A stretch of 64,000 bases of DNA from Pseudomonas sp. (GTDB lineage: Bacteria; Pseudomonadota; Gammaproteobacteria; Pseudomonadales; Pseudomonadaceae): assembly GCA_007713455.1 (NCBI GenBank), contig VMRT01000013.1:62001-126000 (forward strand), written 5' to 3'. This document shows, piece by piece, positions 30,874 to 40,217 of this stretch; the first letter of the stretch is position 1, and each line of letters begins with the position of its first letter. The notes below the pieces were generated by a model. It was not told the DNA's origin, did no database searches, and saw only the letters and a program-made list of their open reading frames with translations. Position numbers and translations under genes: made by a program.

Positions 30874-31254
30874 ATGTCTTCAGCCATCCACCTGCCATCC
30901 CTGGCACTCGCCGCAGCGTTCACGCTGATCAGCTCGATCACTCAGGCGCAAGAGTCGGATCAACAGATGATGACCAACATGCACGCGCAGCTGGCCAGGT
31001 TTGGCGGCGCCATGCATGTGACAGCTAAAGTCTGCGACGACTACACCGATGAGAAACTTGCCGAGCATAGAGAGCAGCAGAAAACCCAGGCGACCCGCGC
31101 CGGGATGGACCCGGCAACTTTCGATTCGGCCTTTGCCGACGGCGTCAAGGAGAGCGAGGCGAAGTGGAAGGCTGTCCCCGCCTCCGAGCGGCAGGCGAAA
31201 TGCACCGAGTTCAAGCAGCAGATGGAGAGCCTTGGGCAGCAGTTCGGCCAGTGA
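30874..31254 (+). CDS. Small exported protein of unknown function
   Basis: 126 residues. Signal peptide ends at TQAQ about residue 27. The mature part is helical and charged, with two cysteines (AKVCDDY and QAKCTEF) that could pair. AGGAG at about 30864-30868 precedes the ATG. It follows the lipoprotein gene by 80 bp in the same direction, so the two could be cotranscribed. No family recognised. Confidence 0.6.
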   Translation: MSSAIHLPSLALAAAFTLISSITQAQESDQQMMTNMHAQLARFGGAMHVTAKVCDDYTDEKLAEHREQQKTQATRAGMDPATFDSAFADGVKESEAKWKAVPASERQAKCTEFKQQMESLGQQFGQ

Positions 31255-31288
31255 CGGCAGAGCGCGCCGGGCGGGCAAGCCAGCCCGG

Positions 31289-31312
31289 CCAGCCAGCCAG
31301 CCAGCCAGCCAG
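31289..31312. repeat. CCAG tetranucleotide repeat (6 units)
   Basis: Six perfect CCAG units between two convergent gene ends. It lies outside coding sequence, so length changes would not shift a frame. Confidence 0.85.
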
Positions 31313-31318
31313 CCGCAG

Positions 31319-32317
31319 TTAGCCGACGATCACCTGGTTCTTGCCCAGGCGCTTGGCGGTGTACATCGCCGCGTCGGCGCGGGCGAACACGCTGCTCAGC
31401 TCGGGATCGCTGGCTTTCAGGTAGGTCAGGCCCAGGCTGGCGGTGACGCGGAAACGCTCGCCGTTCTCGGCGGTAAACACCACGCGCTCGATCTCGCGCT
31501 GCAGGCGTTCGGCGATCTGTTCGGCCAGATCCGGCTGACAGCCCGGCAGCACCGCGGCGAATTCCTCACCACCGATGCGCCCGAACAGGTCGCTCTGGCG
31601 CAGCACGGCAGCGCCGCAGCGGGCCACCTTCTGCAGCACCTGATCGCCCATCTGGTGGCCGTGGGTGTCGTTGATGCGCTTGAAGTCATCGATATCCAGC
31701 AGCAGAAACGCCAGCGAGGAAGCAAACTGCCGCGCCCGCTCGAACTCGCCGCGGGCGCATTCGAAGAAGTGCCGGCGGTTGCTGCTCTGGGTCAGTACAT
31801 CGGTGGTGGCCAGGCGCTGCAGTTCGCCTTCGAGCTGCTTCTTCTCGGTGATGTCTTCGGCGATACCGACAATGATCGGGCCCTGGCCACGATCGGCGCG
31901 ACGGCCGAGGAAACACTTGTCGCTCAACCAGCGCAACTGCCCGTCGCCACGGATGATGCGGTACTCGCGGGTTTCCACCGCGCCCTCGTCGAGCACGGCG
32001 AGCATGCTCTTCTGAGCGAACTCGACGTCATCCGGATAGATCGCATTGCGCCACTCGCCGTAATCGGCCAGCAGCAGAGCCGGCGAGCGACCGAAGATGC
32101 GCTCGTAGGCCGGGCTGACGTAGATCATCCGCTGCGCCTGCCAGTCGAACGCCCAGAGCACGGCGTTGACACCGCCCAGCAGGGTGCTGAACAGTTGCTC
32201 GCGCTCGCCCAGGCGGGCAGCCTCCGCGCGCGCATGCATCAGCGCCAGCAATGTCTGCGCATCGCCGCCCGGTGGCATGCCCATACCCGAATCACCCTGA
32301 TTACTCGCCAGCCGCAT
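31319..32317 (-). CDS. PAS-GGDEF diguanylate cyclase
   Basis: 332 residues. One PAS domain (about 40-158), then a GGDEF domain (about 170-330) with active-site GGEEF (249-253) and the product-inhibition I-site RQSD (240-243) five residues before it. It should make c-di-GMP from GTP and be feedback-regulated. No membrane segment, so cytosolic. I start at the ATG at 32317, preceded by a strong AGGAAGAAGG; the frame is open further upstream. It is 124 bp downstream of desA, an order also seen in P. aeruginosa. Confidence 0.9.
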   Translation of the reverse strand: MRLASNQGDSGMGMPPGGDAQTLLALMHARAEAARLGEREQLFSTLLGGVNAVLWAFDWQAQRMIYVSPAYERIFGRSPALLLADYGEWRNAIYPDDVEFAQKSMLAVLDEGAVETREYRIIRGDGQLRWLSDKCFLGRRADRGQGPIIVGIAEDITEKKQLEGELQRLATTDVLTQSSNRRHFFECARGEFERARQFASSLAFLLLDIDDFKRINDTHGHQMGDQVLQKVARCGAAVLRQSDLFGRIGGEEFAAVLPGCQPDLAEQIAERLQREIERVVFTAENGERFRVTASLGLTYLKASDPELSSVFARADAAMYTAKRLGKNQVIVG

Positions 32318-32441
32318 AGCCTTCTTCCTGAAACGACCGTCGCGATTGCGACGGTACTGCATGTTGAGAATGCTGTTCAGAGAGCCCGCCAGAGGCAAAG
32401 TTCCGGCCGGCTGCAGGCCTTGTGCTTGAGCCGATGGAAGG

Positions 32442-33632
32442 TCAGGCGATGGCGACCGACGGGCGCAGGGAATAGGTGCGCAGATGCTCGGCGAATTCGC
32501 GCAGCGACTGGATGCCGCTGGCCTCCGCTTCGTGCACCCACTGCTTGATCGCCGCCAGCATTTCGTGACCGTTCGAGCTGGTTCGCGTCCAGATCTGCTG
32601 CAGCGCCAGACGCTTCTCGTAGATCACCTTGAGCGACTGGCTCTGCGCCAGCATGTCGTCGATGTGCGCCTGCTGCTCCTGCTGTAGCAGACTCGGCTCC
32701 CGCGCCAGCAGACGCTTGGCCCGGCGCAGTTGATGACGCAGCGTGGCGTCGGCGCGGCCCAGTTCCTGGCGCACCAGCGGCACGATGACCAGCTTTCGGT
32801 ACTGCGCCATGATCTGGAAACGGTTGTTGAGGATCGCCATGGCGCTGTCCATGTCCAGCTGCTGCTTGCCCTCGATGCGGTGGGCGATCGGCGCGGTACG
32901 GTTGACCTTTGCCAGCCGCAGCAGGCTGAACAGGCGAATCCAGGCCCAGCCCATGTCGAACTCCCACTTGCGCACCGACAGCTTGGCCGAGTTCGGATAG
33001 GTGTGGTGGTTGTTGTGCAGCTCTTCGCCACCGATGAGGATGCCCCAGGGCACGAGGTTGGCCGCCGCATCACGGCATTCGAAGTTGCGATAGCCGACCG
33101 CGTGACCGAGACCGTTGACCACACCGGCGGCCCAGAACGGAATCCAGATCATCTGCACGGCCCACACGGTGAGGCCGAGCGCGCCGAACAGCGCCAGGTC
33201 GATCAGCAGCATCAGCACGATGCCGGTATTGGGAAAACGCGAATAGAGGTTGCGCTCGATCCAGTCGTCCGGGCAGTTCTTGCCATAGATACGCAGGGTT
33301 TCCTCGTTCTTCGCCTCCTCCATGTACAGCTCGGCGCCCTTGCGCACGACCGTAGTCAGCCCCTTGTGTACCGGGCTGTGCGGGTCGTCGGGGGTCTCGC
33401 ATTTGGCGTGATGCTTGCGATGGATGGCAGTCCACTCGCGGGTGTTCATCGCCGTGGTCAGCCACAGCCAGAAGCGGAAGAAATGCTTGAGCGCCGGATT
33501 CAGCTCCAGCGAGCGGTGCGCCGAGTAACGGTGCAGGTAGACCGTTACGCTGACGATGGTGACGTGAGTCAGCAGCAGCGTGGTCGCGATGAGTTGCCAG
33601 ACCGACAGGTCGAGTAAACCGGTGTGCCACAT
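32442..33632 (-). CDS. desA: DesA, membrane phospholipid acyl desaturase
   Basis: 396 residues. Three histidine boxes for the di-iron centre: HRYSAH (about 34-39), HRKHHAKC (about 71-78) and HNNHHTYP. Hydrophobic pairs at about 10-30 and 135-175. DesA of P. aeruginosa inserts a delta-9 double bond into acyl chains of phospholipids using oxygen. The C-terminal 130 residues form a long charged coiled region beyond the desaturase core. The 5' region has a hairpin and a palindrome (see the intergenic entry). Confidence 0.92.
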   Translation of the reverse strand: MWHTGLLDLSVWQLIATTLLLTHVTIVSVTVYLHRYSAHRSLELNPALKHFFRFWLWLTTAMNTREWTAIHRKHHAKCETPDDPHSPVHKGLTTVVRKGAELYMEEAKNEETLRIYGKNCPDDWIERNLYSRFPNTGIVLMLLIDLALFGALGLTVWAVQMIWIPFWAAGVVNGLGHAVGYRNFECRDAAANLVPWGILIGGEELHNNHHTYPNSAKLSVRKWEFDMGWAWIRLFSLLRLAKVNRTAPIAHRIEGKQQLDMDSAMAILNNRFQIMAQYRKLVIVPLVRQELGRADATLRHQLRRAKRLLAREPSLLQQEQQAHIDDMLAQSQSLKVIYEKRLALQQIWTRTSSNGHEMLAAIKQWVHEAEASGIQSLREFAEHLRTYSLRPSVAIA

Positions 33633-33948
33633 AATAACGGGGTGCCTCTTGCAGAACGGTGCGCCAGCGACCTCCGCTGGCGTCCACCTGCCCTCAGCCT
33701 AACACCAGGTGTTGGCGAGTCTAGGAAACGGCCCGACCGACCGTCTAAAAGCTGGTGATTTTTTAGCCAGATTCGGCTGCAATCGCTACGCTTTGGGCAC
33801 GTAGCGCCATGCTGACGTGCATTCCGAAAGACGCTATCGGCCGTACTGGCATAGAGCTATCATTGTTTCTTTTTTGCCTTGGAAAGTTGCGGCTCATGCA
33901 AACGTCGTACGTCGAGCGCAGCACTTCGCGCCCCTGGCCGGCCCGCCG
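33633..33948. other. Divergent desA / kinase intergenic region (316 bp)
   Basis: No gene is convincing. It contains CGCCAGCG/CGCTGGCG (33662-33669 and 33675-33682), a hairpin in the desA leader, and the perfect palindrome AACACC-A-GGTGTT (33701-33713), a candidate operator for desA. Further right it is AT-richer (33755-33765 and 33860-33875), where promoters could lie. Confidence 0.5.
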
Positions 33949-36912
33949 ATGACGAACGCCGGCATCACCACGCCCCACTGGATCTTCACGCTCGGCAGCC
34001 TGCTACTCGTGCTGCTGTTCGGTAGCCTGGCATTCAATGACTACCGCGCGCGCGATGCCGCCTGGCACCTGGAAATCGACACCCACGGCGAACTGCAGAG
34101 CCTGGCGCTGCAGAGCGCACAGCTCAATCAGCGGCGGCAGGCCGACATGGTCGCCACGGCGCTGGCCGGCAATGCCGAAGTGCTGCGCCAGGTGCGCCAG
34201 ATCGATACGGTGCTGCGCGATGGCCGGGCCATGGACGACGCGCGTATCGAACTGGCACGCCAGCGTCTGCGCGCCGCGTTGAGCCCGGCCTGGAGCGCCA
34301 TGCAACGCCACGGCGCGCTGCAGTTGCAGATCTTCTGGAGCGACGCCGGGGTCGCCCTGCTGCGCATGCAGCAACCGGAGCGCTTCGGTGACGCAATGGC
34401 GGCGCAGCGTCCGATGCTGCACCGCGCGATGAGCGAAGGCAGCATGCAGTACGGCATGGAGGTCAATGCGCTCGGCGCCAGCAGTCGCGCCATCGTTCCG
34501 TTGCGTGCCACCGACAGCGAGTCCGGCGAGGTCATCGGCGCCCTGGAAGTCGGCTACAACGTGCTGCCGGAATTGCCCGAGCTGGGCGATCAGCTGGCTG
34601 CCGGGCTGGCGCTGGTGGTCAATCGCCAGGCACTGCAGTCAGCAGACGTGGAATCCCCCAGTGGCGTGCAACTGCGCAGCGACGGCGACTGGCTGCTGAT
34701 CGAGCATTCGGCGACGCAGATTCTGCACTGGGCGCAGCAAGGCATGTTGCCCGAGCCGGAGAGCGGCCTGGCCTTGCGCCTGCTGAGTGCCGACGGCCGC
34801 ACCTATATGCTCAATCAGATTCCCCTGCACAGCGAGCGCCGGGCCCAGCCATCAGCGCCGCTGCTGGCAGCGGCGCTGGTCTGGCGCGACATCAGCGCGA
34901 TGCAGCAGGAGCATCAGCAGGCCGAGCGCCGGCTGTTGATCAAATGGAGCCTGGCCTGGCTGATCGCCGAGGCGCTGCTGCTGACCCTGGCGGTGCTGCT
35001 GCAACGGCGCATCGGCGCGCAGCTGCAGCATCAGTTCAGCCAGCAACAGCAGGGCCGTCGCCGCCAGCGCCTGCTCGACCGCGCACAGAAGATCGCCAGC
35101 CTGCTGCCCGGCGTGGTGTTTCAGCTCAAGCGCTTCGCCAACGGCCGTTATGCCTTCCTCTATGCCAGCGAGGGCGCACGTGACCTGTACGGCATCGACC
35201 CGCAGCGGCTACTGGAAGATGCTTCCCAGGCCCTGGTGCACGTTCACCCGCAGGATCTGCCACGACTGAAAGCCGCACTGCTGCGTGTGGCTGCTGGGTC
35301 GACAACCGGCTCGGTGGAGTTCCGCATCCAGCATCCGCAACGCGGTCTGCTCTGGGCCGAGGGACGTGCCACCGCCGAACGACGTCCCGACGGCACCGTG
35401 CTCTGGCACGGCTTCGTCACCGAGATCAGCGAACTGATGGAAGCCACCCGCGCGCTGCAGAAGAGTGAAAGTCGTTACCGCGCCATGGTCAGCAACCTGC
35501 CGGGCGTGGTCTACCGCTGCCGCAACGACGGCCGTCGGCGCATGAGCTACCTGAGCGACGGCATCGAACGCCTGACCGGCTACCCGGCCGGCGATTTCGT
35601 CGGCGACCGCGTGCGCAGCTACGCCAGCCTGATCCACCCAGACGACCTCGAGCTGGCCCGGCAGCACGCCGAGCAGGACACCTTCGAGCGCGTCTACCGC
35701 CTCATCAATGCCGAAGGCCGGACCGTCTACGTGCGCGAAAAGGCCCGCGTACTGCACGAGCGCGACGACCCGGTGGGCTGGTGCGACGGCTTCATCTGGG
35801 ATGTCACCGACCAGGCGCTGGCCAAGGAAGAGATGCAGGAGCGCGAGCGCTACCTGAGCATGCTGATCGACAACGTGATCGACGCCATCATCATCATCGA
35901 CGCCCGCGGCATCATCGAGACCTTCAACCACGCCGCCGAACAGATCTTCGGCTACAGCGCCGCAGAGGTCATCGGCCGCAACCTGTCGATGCTCATGCCC
36001 GAGCCGGACCGCTCCGCCCACGACGGCTATCTGGAAACCTACGAGCGACGCGGCATTCCTCGCGCGCTGGAGCAGAACCGCGAACTCACCGCCCTGCGCC
36101 GTACCGGCGAAACCTTCACCATCGAGTTGCGCGTGTCGCAGATCAACCACCACGGCGAGCGCCGATTCATCGGCCTGGTGCGCGACATCACCGAGCGCAA
36201 GCGCATCGAGCGGATGAAGAGTGAGCTGGTGTCCATCGTCAGCCACGAGCTGCGTACGCCACTGACCTCGATCTCCGGTGCCCTCGGCCTGATCGTCGGC
36301 GGCGCGCTGGGCGAGCCTTCACCGAACATGCGCCAGATGATCAGCATCGCCCACCAGAACAGCCTGCGCCTGGGGCGCCTGGTGGACGACCTGCTGGACA
36401 TGGACAAGCTGGTCGCCGGCAAGATGACCCTCGACCTGCGCGCGCATGCGCTGCCGACGCAGCTGCATCAGGCAATCGCCGCCAATCAGGGCTATGCCGC
36501 CAAGCACGGTGTCACGCTGGAGCTGCTGCCAGCGCCGGACGTGCAGCTGATGGCAGACGACGACCGGTTGCAGCAGGTACTGGCCAATCTCATCTCCAAT
36601 GCGGTCAAATTCTCGCCGCAGGGTGGCACCGTTACGCTCGGCAGCGAGCGACGCGATGACTGGGTGCGAATCTCGGTACGCGATCAGGGACCGGGCATCG
36701 CCGCCGAATTCCACACACGAATCTTCCAGAAGTTCTCCCAGGCCGATTCCTCCGACAGCCGCCAGAAGGAAGGCACCGGGCTGGGCCTGGCCATTAGCAA
36801 GGAACTGATCGAACACATGCACGGCCGGATCGGTTTCGATTCCGAGCCCGGCGAAGGCGCCTGTTTCTGGTGCGAATTACCAGTCGCGCCGCTGGCGCAA
36901 GATCAATCCTGA
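33949..36912 (+). CDS. Membrane sensor histidine kinase (dCache_3-like, 3 PAS)
   Basis: 987 residues. TM1 (about 11-29), a periplasmic domain (about 35-325) with IFWSDAGVALLRMQQPERFG resembling dCache_3, TM2 (about 333-352), a short coiled stretch, PAS1 (about 380-500), PAS2 (505-622), PAS3 (632-750), HisKA with His766 in VSHELRTPLTS, and a HATPase with N box LISNAVKFSP and G2 GTGLGLAI. No attached receiver. It is the first gene of the signalling locus. The start at 33949 is a choice; the frame is open to 33817 without a clear ribosome site. A stand-alone receiver follows after 46 bp and is the likely phosphorylation target. Confidence 0.88.
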   Translation: MTNAGITTPHWIFTLGSLLLVLLFGSLAFNDYRARDAAWHLEIDTHGELQSLALQSAQLNQRRQADMVATALAGNAEVLRQVRQIDTVLRDGRAMDDARIELARQRLRAALSPAWSAMQRHGALQLQIFWSDAGVALLRMQQPERFGDAMAAQRPMLHRAMSEGSMQYGMEVNALGASSRAIVPLRATDSESGEVIGALEVGYNVLPELPELGDQLAAGLALVVNRQALQSADVESPSGVQLRSDGDWLLIEHSATQILHWAQQGMLPEPESGLALRLLSADGRTYMLNQIPLHSERRAQPSAPLLAAALVWRDISAMQQEHQQAERRLLIKWSLAWLIAEALLLTLAVLLQRRIGAQLQHQFSQQQQGRRRQRLLDRAQKIASLLPGVVFQLKRFANGRYAFLYASEGARDLYGIDPQRLLEDASQALVHVHPQDLPRLKAALLRVAAGSTTGSVEFRIQHPQRGLLWAEGRATAERRPDGTVLWHGFVTEISELMEATRALQKSESRYRAMVSNLPGVVYRCRNDGRRRMSYLSDGIERLTGYPAGDFVGDRVRSYASLIHPDDLELARQHAEQDTFERVYRLINAEGRTVYVREKARVLHERDDPVGWCDGFIWDVTDQALAKEEMQERERYLSMLIDNVIDAIIIIDARGIIETFNHAAEQIFGYSAAEVIGRNLSMLMPEPDRSAHDGYLETYERRGIPRALEQNRELTALRRTGETFTIELRVSQINHHGERRFIGLVRDITERKRIERMKSELVSIVSHELRTPLTSISGALGLIVGGALGEPSPNMRQMISIAHQNSLRLGRLVDDLLDMDKLVAGKMTLDLRAHALPTQLHQAIAANQGYAAKHGVTLELLPAPDVQLMADDDRLQQVLANLISNAVKFSPQGGTVTLGSERRDDWVRISVRDQGPGIAAEFHTRIFQKFSQADSSDSRQKEGTGLGLAISKELIEHMHGRIGFDSEPGEGACFWCELPVAPLAQDQS

Positions 36913-36958
36913 TGCTTCCGTTAAGCGGACGCGCACGCAAACGACCCCCGGAGGCACA

Positions 36959-37345
36959 ATGGCCGAGCTAAGGCGCATCCTGCACGTTGAAGACGATCCG
37001 TCGATTCAGGCGGTGACCAAACTGGCCCTGGAGGCCGTTGGCGGATACGAGGTGCTGTCCTGCTCCTCTGGCGCACAGGCGCTGGAGGAAGTCGAAGCCT
37101 TCGCCCCCGACTTCATCCTGCTGGACGTGATGATGCCGGGCATGGACGGTCCGCAGACGCTGCTCAGATTGCGCGAGCGCATCGACCTGGAACGGATTCC
37201 GGTAACATTCATGACCGCCAAGGTGCAGCCGAGCGAGATCGAGCACCTGCGCAAGCTGGGCGCGCGCGACGTGATCGTCAAGCCGTTCGACCCGATGCAG
37301 CTGGCCGAGCAGATTCGCAGCATCTGGCTGAGTGGCCGATACTAG
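36959..37345 (+). CDS. Stand-alone response regulator receiver (RR1)
   Basis: 128 residues, receiver only. Acidic pocket Glu11/Asp12, phospho-acceptor Asp56 (LLDVMMPG), Thr/Ala switch in TFMTAK, Lys108 in VKPF. No output domain, so it probably passes a phosphoryl group or binds a partner like CheY. GGAGG precedes the ATG. It is close to the second receiver of the locus (shared RILHVED and EVLSC starts), suggesting duplication of a kinase-receiver pair. Confidence 0.92.
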   Translation: MAELRRILHVEDDPSIQAVTKLALEAVGGYEVLSCSSGAQALEEVEAFAPDFILLDVMMPGMDGPQTLLRLRERIDLERIPVTFMTAKVQPSEIEHLRKLGARDVIVKPFDPMQLAEQIRSIWLSGRY

Positions 37346-37419
37346 GCAGAACTGCTTAATCCCCCGGTCGTGAAACGCTGCCGACCGGACGCCCCCCACC
37401 GAACCAGCAAGGCGCGACG

Positions 37420-39831
37420 ATGGAGTCACCGCAACAAAGCACGACGCCGATGCCATCCACCGCCCAGCCGCGCGAGCTGTCACGCCTGGCAGCGTTGCTG
37501 CGCTACGAAATCCTCGACACCCCCGAAGACAGCGCCTTCGATGACTTCACCGCGCTTGCCGCGCAGATGTGCGACACGCCCATCGCGCTGATCTCGCTGG
37601 TCGACGACCGCCGTCAGTGGTTCAAGAGCCGGGTCGGCCTCGACGTCAGCGAGACCTCGCGGGAGATCTCCTTCTGCACCTACACCATCGCCGGCGACGA
37701 GATCTTCGAGGTACCGGATACGCTGCAGGACCCGCGTTTTTGCAACAACCCGCTGGTGCTCGGCGACCCGCAGATCCGCTTCTACGCCGGCACGCCGCTG
37801 ACCTCGCCGGATGGCTACAACCTCGGCACCCTGTGCGTGATCGACCGCCAGCCACGCCGCCTCAGCGCGGAGCAGCGCGAAACCCTGGAGCGCCTCGGAC
37901 GCCAGGTGATCCGCCTGTTCGAGCAGCATCTGCTGGCGCACCGCCACGCCGAGCAGGCGGCGCTGCAACAGGCCATCCTCGACAGTGCCTCCAGCGCAGT
38001 ACTGGTGACCCGACCTGACGGCGTCGTCACCAGCGTCAACCCGACCGCCGAACGGCTGCTCGGCTACAGCGAACAGGCGCTGGTCGGCCATCCGCTGACC
38101 GCCGCGCTGTTCCGCCCGGAGGCGCTGCAGCGCCGGGCACTGCTGCTTTCCAGCGAATTGCAGATGCCGGTCGAGGCCGATTTCTCGGTACTGACCGCGC
38201 CGCTGCACCGCGGCCGACGCGACATGTCCGAATGGCGCCTGCGCCACCAGAACGGCAACGAGGTGCCGGTGCTGCTGGGCGTGACCGCGATCCATGACGA
38301 GCAGGAGCACCTGCGCGGCTACCTGGTCAACGCCTACGACCTGGCCTATCAGGAGCAGTTGCAACTGCGCCTGCAGCAGATCGCCGCGCAGGTCCCGGGC
38401 ATGCTCTTCCAGTTCCATTGGCGCGCCGATGGACCGGCGTGCTTTCCCTATGTCAGCGAGGGCGTCGAGCAGATCTACGGGCTCAGCCCGGCGCAGCTGG
38501 CCAGCAGCTTTGCGCCGATCGTCGGCCGGGTCCACGGCCCCGACCGCAGCGCCCTGCTGCTCAGCATCCGCCAGGCGGCTCGTGAACTCACGCCCTGGCA
38601 CAGCGAGCACCGTGTCGAGCACCCGCACAAGGGACTGATCTGGGTCGAGGCGCGGGCAACCCCGCTGCAGCAGGTCGACGGCTCGGTGCTCTGGCACGGC
38701 TTCGTCACCGATATCACCGCGCGCAAGGCCGAGCAGCTGGAGCTGGACAAGCAGCAGGAGATGAACCGGCGCCTGCTCGAGGCGCTGAGTGAAGCGGTGA
38801 TCGCCTGCGACGCCGAGGGCAATCTGACCCTGTTCAACGAGAAAGCTAAACAGTGGCATGGGGCTGACGCCGAGTCGGGCTCGCCGGAGCAGTGGGCGAC
38901 GCGCTATCAACTGTTTCGCGCCGACGGCATGACGCCGTTGCAGCCCGAAGAGATTCCGCTGCGCCGTGCGCTACATGGCGAGCATGTCATCAACCATGAA
39001 ATGGTCCTGCTGAGTCAGGGCGCGCCACGATATGTGCTCTCCAACGCCGATCCGCTGTTCAGTTCCGACGGCCATCCCTTGGGCGCGGTCGTCGTCATGC
39101 ACGACATCACCGAACGCAAGCGCATCGAACGCCTGCAGCGCGAGTTCATCTCTACCGTCAGCCACGAGCTGCGCACGCCGCTGACCTCCATCACCGGCGC
39201 CCTGGCGCTGATCTGTTCGAACGTCATGGGCGAAGTACCTGAATCGATGCTCGAGTTGCTGGATATCGCCCAACAGAACAGCCAGCGCCTGGGCGCGCTG
39301 ATCGACGATCTGCTGGATATGGAAAAACTGCACGCCGGCAAGATGCGCTTCGACATGCTCGAACAACCGCTGCAACCCCAGCTGGAGCTGGCCCTGCGCA
39401 GCAACGGCAGCTATGCCGAACGGCATGGCGTGCAGCTGCACCTCGGCGCCTGCCCGGCAGTGAGCGTGACGGTCGATGCCATGCGCCTGCAGCAGGTATT
39501 GAGCAACCTGCTGTCCAATGCAGCGAAGTTTTCCCCTGCCGGAGAACGGGTCGATCTGTCGGCGCGGGTCAGTGACGGCAAGGTTCGGGTCAGCGTCCGA
39601 GACCAGGGCCCGGGAATTTCCGATGAATTTCGTGCGCGGGTATTCCAGAAGTTCGCCCAGGCAGACTCGTCCGACAGCCGCCAGCAAGGCGGAACCGGGC
39701 TGGGCCTGGCGATCAGCAAGGAGCTGATAGAGCACATGGGCGGGCAGATCGGCTTCGAATCCGAGCCCGGCCAGGGCGCCTGCTTCTGGTTCGAACTACC
39801 CGCACAAGGCCAGGCCAAGGAGAGCCCGTGA
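37420..39831 (+). CDS. Cytoplasmic GAF-PAS histidine kinase
   Basis: 803 residues with no membrane segment. GAF domain (about 25-170), PAS (about 183-310), PAS (315-435), PAS (445-567), HisKA with His582 in VSHELRTPLTS, HATPase ending near 795. The kinase core is closely similar to that of the preceding gene (SQADSSDSRQ / AQADSSDSRQ blocks), supporting duplication. It overlaps the next receiver, so the pair is translationally coupled. The ligand for the GAF domain cannot be read from sequence. Confidence 0.9.
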   Translation: MESPQQSTTPMPSTAQPRELSRLAALLRYEILDTPEDSAFDDFTALAAQMCDTPIALISLVDDRRQWFKSRVGLDVSETSREISFCTYTIAGDEIFEVPDTLQDPRFCNNPLVLGDPQIRFYAGTPLTSPDGYNLGTLCVIDRQPRRLSAEQRETLERLGRQVIRLFEQHLLAHRHAEQAALQQAILDSASSAVLVTRPDGVVTSVNPTAERLLGYSEQALVGHPLTAALFRPEALQRRALLLSSELQMPVEADFSVLTAPLHRGRRDMSEWRLRHQNGNEVPVLLGVTAIHDEQEHLRGYLVNAYDLAYQEQLQLRLQQIAAQVPGMLFQFHWRADGPACFPYVSEGVEQIYGLSPAQLASSFAPIVGRVHGPDRSALLLSIRQAARELTPWHSEHRVEHPHKGLIWVEARATPLQQVDGSVLWHGFVTDITARKAEQLELDKQQEMNRRLLEALSEAVIACDAEGNLTLFNEKAKQWHGADAESGSPEQWATRYQLFRADGMTPLQPEEIPLRRALHGEHVINHEMVLLSQGAPRYVLSNADPLFSSDGHPLGAVVVMHDITERKRIERLQREFISTVSHELRTPLTSITGALALICSNVMGEVPESMLELLDIAQQNSQRLGALIDDLLDMEKLHAGKMRFDMLEQPLQPQLELALRSNGSYAERHGVQLHLGACPAVSVTVDAMRLQQVLSNLLSNAAKFSPAGERVDLSARVSDGKVRVSVRDQGPGISDEFRARVFQKFAQADSSDSRQQGGTGLGLAISKELIEHMGGQIGFESEPGQGACFWFELPAQGQAKESP

Positions 39832-40217
39832 TGAAACAGCTCAAGCGCATCCTGCACGTCGAAGACGTACCGTCCATCCAGGTGGTGACGCGTATCGCCC
39901 TGGAAAAGCTCGGCGGCTTCGAAGTGCTCAGCTGTCAGTCCGGCCAGGCCGCGCTCGACCAGGTACAGGCCTTCGCCCCCGACCTGATCCTGCTCGATGT
40001 GATGCTGCCGCAGATGGACGGCATCGAGCTGGTTCGCCAACTGGCCGATCTGGTCGATTTGCAGCAGACGCCCGTGGTGTTTCTCACCGGCCACCTGCAG
40101 CCCGAACGGCTGCAGGAGCTGCGCCAGCTCGGCGTGCGCCAGGTGTTGGGCAAGCCCTTCGACCCGCTGCAACTTGCCACCCAGTTGCGGCAGATCTGGG
40201 AGGCCGAGCATGGATGA
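39831..40217 (+). CDS. Stand-alone response regulator receiver (RR2)
   Basis: 128 residues, receiver only: Glu11/Asp12, Asp56 (LLDVMLPQ), Lys108 (GKPF). AAGGAG at 39817-39822 is best spaced for the ATG at 39831; a GTG at 39828 is in frame. It overlaps the kinase stop and, by 8 bp, the start of the HPt/GGDEF gene, so its likely partners are these two proteins. Confidence 0.9.
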   Translation: MKQLKRILHVEDVPSIQVVTRIALEKLGGFEVLSCQSGQAALDQVQAFAPDLILLDVMLPQMDGIELVRQLADLVDLQQTPVVFLTGHLQPERLQELRQLGVRQVLGKPFDPLQLATQLRQIWEAEHG

